DNA of 64,000 bases. It comes from Hoeflea sp. IMCC20628 (GTDB taxonomy: Bacteria > Pseudomonadota > Alphaproteobacteria > Rhizobiales > Rhizobiaceae). The notes under the pieces were generated by a model. That model was given only the letters and a program-made list of their open reading frames with translations, made no database searches and was not told the origin of the DNA. The stretch's first letter is position 1. Each line of letters starts with the position of its first letter. The DNA lies in the NCBI RefSeq assembly GCF_001011155.1, contig NZ_CP011479.1:2126501-2190500 (forward strand), written 5' to 3'. Shown one piece after another: positions 59,310-64,000 of the stretch. Position numbers and translations under genes: made by a program.

Positions 59310-59420
59310 TTCGTCATCCTCGGCCACCGAGCCGAGGATCCATTCCGTAATGCTTCCACGCGTCAACTGTTTGGATAGATCACTGAATGGATCCCAGGGT
59401 CGGGGCCCTGGGATGACGAA
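59310..59420. repeat. Nested palindromic intergenic repeat element
   Basis: A 111-base element. Outer arms TTCGTCATCC (59310-59319) and GGATGACGAA (59411-59420) are exact inverted repeats; inner arms GGATCCATTC (59336-59345) and GAATGGATCC (59385-59394) likewise. Each half also forms its own hairpin: TCCTCGGC with GCCGAGGA (59317-59338) and ATCCCAGGG with CCCTGGGAT (59391-59414). This arrangement is that of the palindromic mosaic repeats scattered between genes in many alphaproteobacteria (GTCATCC...GGATGAC type). It is the only copy seen in the window. Confidence 0.8.
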
Positions 59421-59557
59421 TTGAGAGATCTTGCCAGAGACAGAGGGCGTCGCTTGAAAGCCGAAATGCTCCCCTCACCTGAAAAATCCATGACTTGGAG
59501 TTGCGCACCAGTATCATGATTTTTTTCCTCTCCCACCAGGGGACAGGGGAAAGCGCG

Positions 59558-61006
59558 TCACACCACCGGTCTCGCTCCGAGTTCATCCTCGGCCTCGGTG
59601 GAGAGCAGGTCGGCGCCGGGTTCGGCCTGGCGTTCGTCGTCGACTTTTTTCAGCACCGCCTCGTCAACACCGGTGTCGGTGACTTCGTCATTGGCCTGGT
59701 CTCTGGGTGCGGGACTTGACGGCGGTGTCGGAGGCAAGGCGGATTTGGGTTCGGGGGACGGTGTCTTGCCGGGTGCGGGTTTGGTGCCGGGCTTCTGTTT
59801 TGGCTGTTCGGCGGTGGGGACCGAATCGCCGGCGTCGAAGCGCAGGCGGTAGATTGGTTCGGGCAGCGCGAAGCCGGCGACTTCGAGCGCTGTCTTGACG
59901 GTGCGGATCGCCTCGGAGCGGGCCTTGACGAAATCAGTCTCGGTCTGGTTGATCCAGCCGGAGACGCCAATCAAGACGTTGGAATCACCGATTTTTTCGA
60001 TCCAGGCGCCGGGCTCTGGCTTGGTGAGCACGAAGCCGAGGCCGACAAGGGTCTGCTGGCAGATGGCGAGAGCCTCCTGCAGTGTGCTGTCAGCGTCGAC
60101 GCCGAGCTCGAAGGAGAAGCGGCGTTCGGGGTTGCGCGAGTAGTTGACGATTGTTGCCTTGAACACGGTGGCGTTGGGGATGCGGATGTGGTTGCCGTCG
60201 ATGTCCATCAGGATGGTGGCGCGCGAGGTCAGGCGAATGACAAACCCCTCCATGCCCTCGAGCGCGATGAAATCACGCGGCTGGAACGGCTGGCGGATCG
60301 AAAGCAGGATCGAGGCGATGTAGTTTTCCACCGTGTCCTTGACGGCGAAACCGATGGCCAGACCGATGATGCCGACGGCGCCCAAAATGGTGCCGAGCAC
60401 AGCCGTTGCGCCCAAAATATCGAGAGCCACGACGGCGCCGAGCATCAGGAAGGCCAGCCAGACAGTCTGGCGCAGCAGATCGGCGATAAAAGCGTTGGGG
60501 GTGAGCCAGCCCCAGGGTTGCTTGCGGGTGGTGATGAACCAGCCCAGCAGGCCGATCAGCAGCCAGACCATTGCTGCGACCAGCACCAGCGGCAGGTAAT
60601 CTAGTGTCTGCTGCATCCGGGTTTCGAAACGGCCGATCACCGGCTTGAGGCGTTCGGTGACGGCGGTCTGTTCGGTCAGGCGGTTCTCGATGGCGACCAC
60701 ACCGGCAACACGGCTGACAAGATCTTCTGCCTTCTGGGCCAATGCCGCTTCTTCGACCTGGCCGCTGAGTCGGACGACTCCGGAGGTGACCGAGACGCCA
60801 AGGTGGCCGAGTCCGTCGATTTCGCGAAAGATGGTCTGGATACGGTTGCGGATCTGGGCATCGGCGGTGACCGCATCGCCGATCTCGATGACCGGGCCTG
60901 CCGGCTCCTTGGTCTCCTGCGCGAAAGCTGGGCTGGCAAGACCGAGCGCGAGGGCGAGAGCCATGATGGGTACGAGGAGGCGGGGGAAACAGCTGACATG
61001 CCGCAT
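59558..61006 (-). CDS. MscS-family mechanosensitive channel with N-terminal BON domain
   Basis: A 482-residue protein. A signal peptide (MRHVSCFPRLLVPIMALALA to AFAQE) is followed by a BON domain (about 45-110, with LGHLGVSVTSGVVRLSGQVE). Four or so membrane helices and the MscS pore helix (AVGIIGLAIGFAVKDTVENY) come next, then the MscS beta and alpha/beta domains. A Pro/Lys-rich tail of about 80 residues (PKQKPGTKPAPGKTPSPEPK) is probably disordered. It should release solutes on osmotic downshift, with the BON domain perhaps touching the outer membrane or wall. It stands alone. Confidence 0.92.
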   Translation of the reverse strand: MRHVSCFPRLLVPIMALALALGLASPAFAQETKEPAGPVIEIGDAVTADAQIRNRIQTIFREIDGLGHLGVSVTSGVVRLSGQVEEAALAQKAEDLVSRVAGVVAIENRLTEQTAVTERLKPVIGRFETRMQQTLDYLPLVLVAAMVWLLIGLLGWFITTRKQPWGWLTPNAFIADLLRQTVWLAFLMLGAVVALDILGATAVLGTILGAVGIIGLAIGFAVKDTVENYIASILLSIRQPFQPRDFIALEGMEGFVIRLTSRATILMDIDGNHIRIPNATVFKATIVNYSRNPERRFSFELGVDADSTLQEALAICQQTLVGLGFVLTKPEPGAWIEKIGDSNVLIGVSGWINQTETDFVKARSEAIRTVKTALEVAGFALPEPIYRLRFDAGDSVPTAEQPKQKPGTKPAPGKTPSPEPKSALPPTPPSSPAPRDQANDEVTDTGVDEAVLKKVDDERQAEPGADLLSTEAEDELGARPVV

Positions 61007-61340
61007 GGTGGCGTTCCTGATCTTGTTACTGCTGGTCTGGCGGCATACGGCATCAATAGCCGACCAGACCTGCTGCGGACCAAACTAGCCCGAACCGGCA
61101 CCGGCAGCCAACCGTTTTGGGGAAATGCGCGCGTGCGGGTGTTCAAAGACGAATTTTGCGCGTCTTGCGGGACGGAACCGGCCGGGTGCGCTATGTCCTT
61201 TCCATCAAGCAAAAACAGTTTGTGACAAGACCGCGCCGAACAGCGAAAAACGTAGCAGATTCAAGGAGCGCAAATGCACGCTCCACTTAGGTGACAGGGC
61301 ATGAAGCGGGACAATAGAGGATGAGTGCAGAGAGCGCCGA
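61007..61340. other. Divergent intergenic region
   Basis: A 334-base region between mscS-like and VTT-type genes. One inverted repeat GGAGCG (61265-61270) with CGCTCC (61279-61284) was noted. No gene or clear promoter consensus was identified. Confidence 0.4.
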
Positions 61341-62009
61341 ATGAGCACCAACATGACCAGGACCCGGCGGTGGACGAGGATTGCCTTGCTGGTGGCGTTT
61401 TACGGCTGCCTGATCGCTGGCGGACGCTGGCTGGGAATGGCAATCGAAAACAGCCTGCAGGTGGCGTCGATCACGCAAGCGGGCATGCCCTATCTCGGTG
61501 CGATCGCTGCCATTCTGGTTGCCTATGTTGTTCTGACTGCGATTCCGTTCGTGCCGGGAACCGAAATCGGCGTGGCGCTGCTGATGGTGTTCGGCGCGCC
61601 GATTGCGATTTTTGTCTATCTTGCGACCATCACAGCCCTGACGCTGGCGTTTACGGTGGGGCGGCTGGTGCCGGAACGCCGGCTTGCTGGATGGCTCAAT
61701 CGCCACGGCTTTGTCCGCGCGGCGACACTGATCGAAGCGTTTGAGCGGCTGGGACCAAACGGCCGTGACCGCTACCTGACACAGCACGCACCGCGGTGGC
61801 TCAAGCCTTGGCTTGTCGACCACCGGATGATCACCTTCATCGTGCTTATCAACCTGCCCGGCAACACGTTGCTTGGCGGCGGCGGCGGCATTGCGCTGGT
61901 CACCGGGCTGAGTAAGCTGATGTCGGTTCCGCAGTTTTTTCTGGGCGTCTGCCTGGCGGTGGCCCCGGTGCCGATTGCGGTGATGGCGACGAGCTGGTTT
62001 GGCAGCTGA
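61341..62009 (+). CDS. VTT-domain (TVP38/TMEM64/DedA-like) membrane protein
   Basis: A 222-residue inner-membrane protein with five to six helices. The VTT signature is visible as AIPFVPGTEIGVALLMVFGAP, followed by VLINLPGNTLLGGGGGIALV near the C-terminal half, the two re-entrant regions of DedA-like scramblases or transporters. Two ATG codons four apart could start it; neither has a strong ribosome-binding site. Function is family-level only. Confidence 0.78.
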   Translation: MSTNMTRTRRWTRIALLVAFYGCLIAGGRWLGMAIENSLQVASITQAGMPYLGAIAAILVAYVVLTAIPFVPGTEIGVALLMVFGAPIAIFVYLATITALTLAFTVGRLVPERRLAGWLNRHGFVRAATLIEAFERLGPNGRDRYLTQHAPRWLKPWLVDHRMITFIVLINLPGNTLLGGGGGIALVTGLSKLMSVPQFFLGVCLAVAPVPIAVMATSWFGS

Positions 62010-62171
62010 CGCCTTCGCGTGAATATTTAACTTAAACCCGCATTGGTTGCAATTCAGTCGACCGAGACAATCGCCGATTTCTGGCAATATGAGCCAATTT
62101 GTCGCAGTCTGTAGGGCCATATGGCCGTTGCAGCACCGTTGCTGTGCAAGAAATTATTTTGGGGGAAAGAC

Positions 62172-62549
62172 ATGCGTGGAATCGGATTCAGCTTTTTTAT
62201 TATCGGCGTACTTTGCGTAACACTTGGGATGATTTGGGGAATTCAAATGGCAATCTCGGGCGACCACATGCTGGCGCCCGCCCATGCCCACCTCAATCTG
62301 GTCGGCTGGGTCACCATGGCGCTGTTCGGGCTGTACTACACCTTGACGCCATCAGCTGCGGCGACGGGGCTGGCGAAAATTCACCTGGGATTGGCGGTCG
62401 CCGGCGTCGTGGTGATGGTTCCCGGCATCGCCATGGTGCTCAAGGGCGGTGGCGACGGGATTGCGGCGGCGGGATCGATGCTGACAGCAGCCTCGATGCT
62501 GGTGTTCCTTTACACGGTCTTCAAGCACGGTCTCGGCAAACAGGCCTGA
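62172..62549 (+). CDS. Small four-helix membrane protein with HCO-subunit-I-like His motif
   Basis: A 125-residue membrane protein with four helices. The start is the ATG at 62172 with GGGGGA upstream. The segment GDHMLAPAHAHLNLVGWVTM (residues 30-49) has H32, H38 and H40 and resembles the first heme-ligand region of heme-copper oxidase subunit I, as in small NnrS/cytochrome-oxidase-like proteins. Only one such His cluster is present, so it is not an oxidase. It may bind heme or copper, an inference. A 9-bp hairpin (62557-62587) follows without a T-run. Confidence 0.7.
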   Translation: MRGIGFSFFIIGVLCVTLGMIWGIQMAISGDHMLAPAHAHLNLVGWVTMALFGLYYTLTPSAAATGLAKIHLGLAVAGVVVMVPGIAMVLKGGGDGIAAAGSMLTAASMLVFLYTVFKHGLGKQA

Positions 62550-62651
62550 TATCACTGCGCGCCAGTGTTCGACTGAAGCTGGCGTGCCTGCCCTACCCGA
62601 ACATCCAGCCGATGAAGAACCGTATAGAGGCTCCAGCCGGACCGAAATGAA

Positions 62652-63818
62652 TCAGGCGGATCTGGCCATCACGCGCCAGAGGGCCATTGTTGCTTCGATC
62701 ACAGCCAAACCGGCAATGAGAACCAGAAGCGGCGTCGCTCCGACTTCCACAATCATCCATCCTGCAATCAGCGGGAACCCGAATATTCCAACGAAATAGC
62801 TGAGCGCGAACACCTGAAGTGTCTGCGCACTCAGGTCGTCCCTGGCATCGTTGGCGGTCATGGCGACAAGAATCGGATAGGACACGCCGTAACCGACCCC
62901 AAACAGAACCGCGACGAGCAGATAAAGCGGCAGACTTGCGCCGCTGAAGATGAAAATCACGATACTCAGTGACATGACATACTGAAGCAGCGAAATTGTC
63001 AGGTAGGGAGTTTTGCCACCCTTAAAGCGGGCAAGGATCAGTCTGAGCACCACCACGGTAATGGTGTAGGTCAAAAAGAAATCGGCATAATCGAGGCCCC
63101 GCGTGTCCGCAAACACGGTCTGAAAATTATTCAGACCTGCGAAGATGCTTGCGCCAAGACAGACCATGGTCACCGGCAAAAGCGCGGGCGACTTCAAAAC
63201 GCCCTGTAACGCGGCAATGGTGATCCGCGACGGAGCCTCGGCGCGGGGGCTGATCGCGTGGGCCTTGATCGGAGCATCCAGCAGTAAAAACAGGACAGCA
63301 CTGACGATGCACAGTGTTGCAGTCACATAAAAAGCATCACGCACGGAGTATCCCGAACTCTCAAGAGCAGATGCGAGGACCGGGGAAAGCCCAAAGCCGG
63401 CCATCACGAAAACCGAAAGCAGGGTGAAAAACCGGACCCTCTCATCGGCACGGACGAGACGTGTCAAAACGATCGGGCAGAGCGAATAGGTCAATCCCCA
63501 GCCAGCCCCCAGCAACAGGCTCGCGATAACCAAACCGGAGCCCACCCGGTCAAGGGAGCCGAACAGAAAAAGCGACGCGGAAATGGCGATGCAGGCCACC
63601 GCCAAAGTGCGAAGCCGCCCGAACAAATCGGACAGGTGGCCCGAATAATAAACCGTCACCAGCGTGGAGATTGTCGTCACCAGGAGCATCGACCCGACAA
63701 TTTTCTCATTTGCTCCGAAGCTATCAAACAGCCGCGGCAGCATGAATGTCAGGCCATAGGCTCCAGACTGCAGGAAAACTGCAGAAAAAAACAGAAGGAA
63801 TACAAAAAAACGTGACAT
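62652..63818 (-). CDS. Major facilitator superfamily transporter
   Basis: A 388-residue inner-membrane carrier with twelve helices. The MFS loop 2-3 motif reads GHLSDLFGRLRTLAVACIAI, and the helix 4-5 region GAGWGLTYSLCPIVLTRLV. No neighbouring enzymes or regulator give the substrate. Best regarded as a generic drug or metabolite exporter. Confidence 0.88.
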   Translation of the reverse strand: MSRFFVFLLFFSAVFLQSGAYGLTFMLPRLFDSFGANEKIVGSMLLVTTISTLVTVYYSGHLSDLFGRLRTLAVACIAISASLFLFGSLDRVGSGLVIASLLLGAGWGLTYSLCPIVLTRLVRADERVRFFTLLSVFVMAGFGLSPVLASALESSGYSVRDAFYVTATLCIVSAVLFLLLDAPIKAHAISPRAEAPSRITIAALQGVLKSPALLPVTMVCLGASIFAGLNNFQTVFADTRGLDYADFFLTYTITVVVLRLILARFKGGKTPYLTISLLQYVMSLSIVIFIFSGASLPLYLLVAVLFGVGYGVSYPILVAMTANDARDDLSAQTLQVFALSYFVGIFGFPLIAGWMIVEVGATPLLVLIAGLAVIEATMALWRVMARSA

Positions 63819-64000
63819 ATCAGGCGCCTAGAGTCGCGAGGAAGCCCTGGCGTAGTAACAGGCGGCAGGTGGCTTTGAAAGCAACTTCGGCGCTGCGGAT
63901 TGTTGGACGCTGACGCGCGCAGATGTTCGCCGCGGACAGAACCAATCGCAGTTTCTGGAACCGGCGTCCGGGCGCGACAACGCAACAGGCCATACCGCAG
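63819..64000. other. Window end, no gene seen
   Basis: The 182 bases before the window edge hold the upstream region of the MFS gene. An open frame crosses it on the minus strand but lacks features of a gene. Confidence 0.4.

Overview
The window reads as an ordinary stretch of an alphaproteobacterial chromosome of the Rhizobiales type (Rhizobiaceae/Phyllobacteriaceae; a Hoeflea-like organism is my best guess, an inference from gene content and not from any marker comparison). The evidence is the block dusB-ntrB-ntrC-ntrY-ntrX-trkA, the fused ispDF, the C4-pathway hemA (5-aminolevulinate synthase), a phosphatidylcholine synthase (pcs), an E1-beta subunit with its own lipoyl domain in the pyruvate dehydrogenase operon, RatA/Coq10 beside lipA, and high-GC codon use throughout. 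No rRNA, tRNA, CRISPR array, insertion sequence or prophage was seen.

Layout. 1-1466: end of a sugar-oxidation locus (5' part of a 2-oxoglutarate-semialdehyde dehydrogenase-like gene and a Gfo/Idh/MocA sugar dehydrogenase). 1614-9172: pbpC with a very large alpha-2-macroglobulin carrying an intact CAEQ thioester and an N-terminal PAN-like domain. 9566-14583: a dithiol ArsR-family regulator resembling SqrR/BigR, hemA, and a divergent glutamine-synthetase-like/class III aminotransferase pair (probable polyamine catabolism) around a near-perfect palindrome. 14691-20589: an acyltransferase and a complete BMP-type nucleoside ABC importer. 20910-25488: a DUF2182-DUF1326-pcs operon, a divergent UbiH-type hydroxylase and an AEC transporter. 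25625-29537: hspQ, an IalB-family protein, an orphan YejA-like binding protein and a FrnE-like DsbA. 29859-40178: trkH, trkA, ntrX, ntrY, ntrC, ntrB, dusB, all on the minus strand. 40333-52908: ispDF and cinA on plus, then lipA, two small membrane proteins, lpdA, a DUF465 protein, an SGNH hydrolase, an HdeD protein, pdhC-pdhB-pdhA, ftsB and eno on minus. 53295-63818: an orphan chemoreceptor with a CheR-tether-like C-terminus, kdsA, a VOC protein, a short D-Ala-D-Ala carboxypeptidase with a lipobox, a gene-poor 1-kb stretch holding a nested palindromic repeat, a BON-MscS channel, two small membrane proteins and an MFS transporter.

The genes fall into a few working groups: nitrogen and redox two-component control with potassium uptake (ntrBC, ntrYX, trkAH), central carbon entry (eno, pdhABC, lpdA, lipA), envelope building and defence (pbpC, alpha-2-macroglobulin, carboxypeptidase, kdsA, pcs, mscS), and uptake of nucleosides and peptides.

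Most of the window is conserved core genome. The least explained items are the Cys/Met-rich DUF2182-DUF1326 pair in line with pcs, the orphan dithiol ArsR regulator, the palindrome between the polyamine genes, the 83-residue membrane gene hidden between lpdA and the GlsB/YeaQ gene, and the nested palindromic element at 59310-59420. No clearly new multi-gene system was found.
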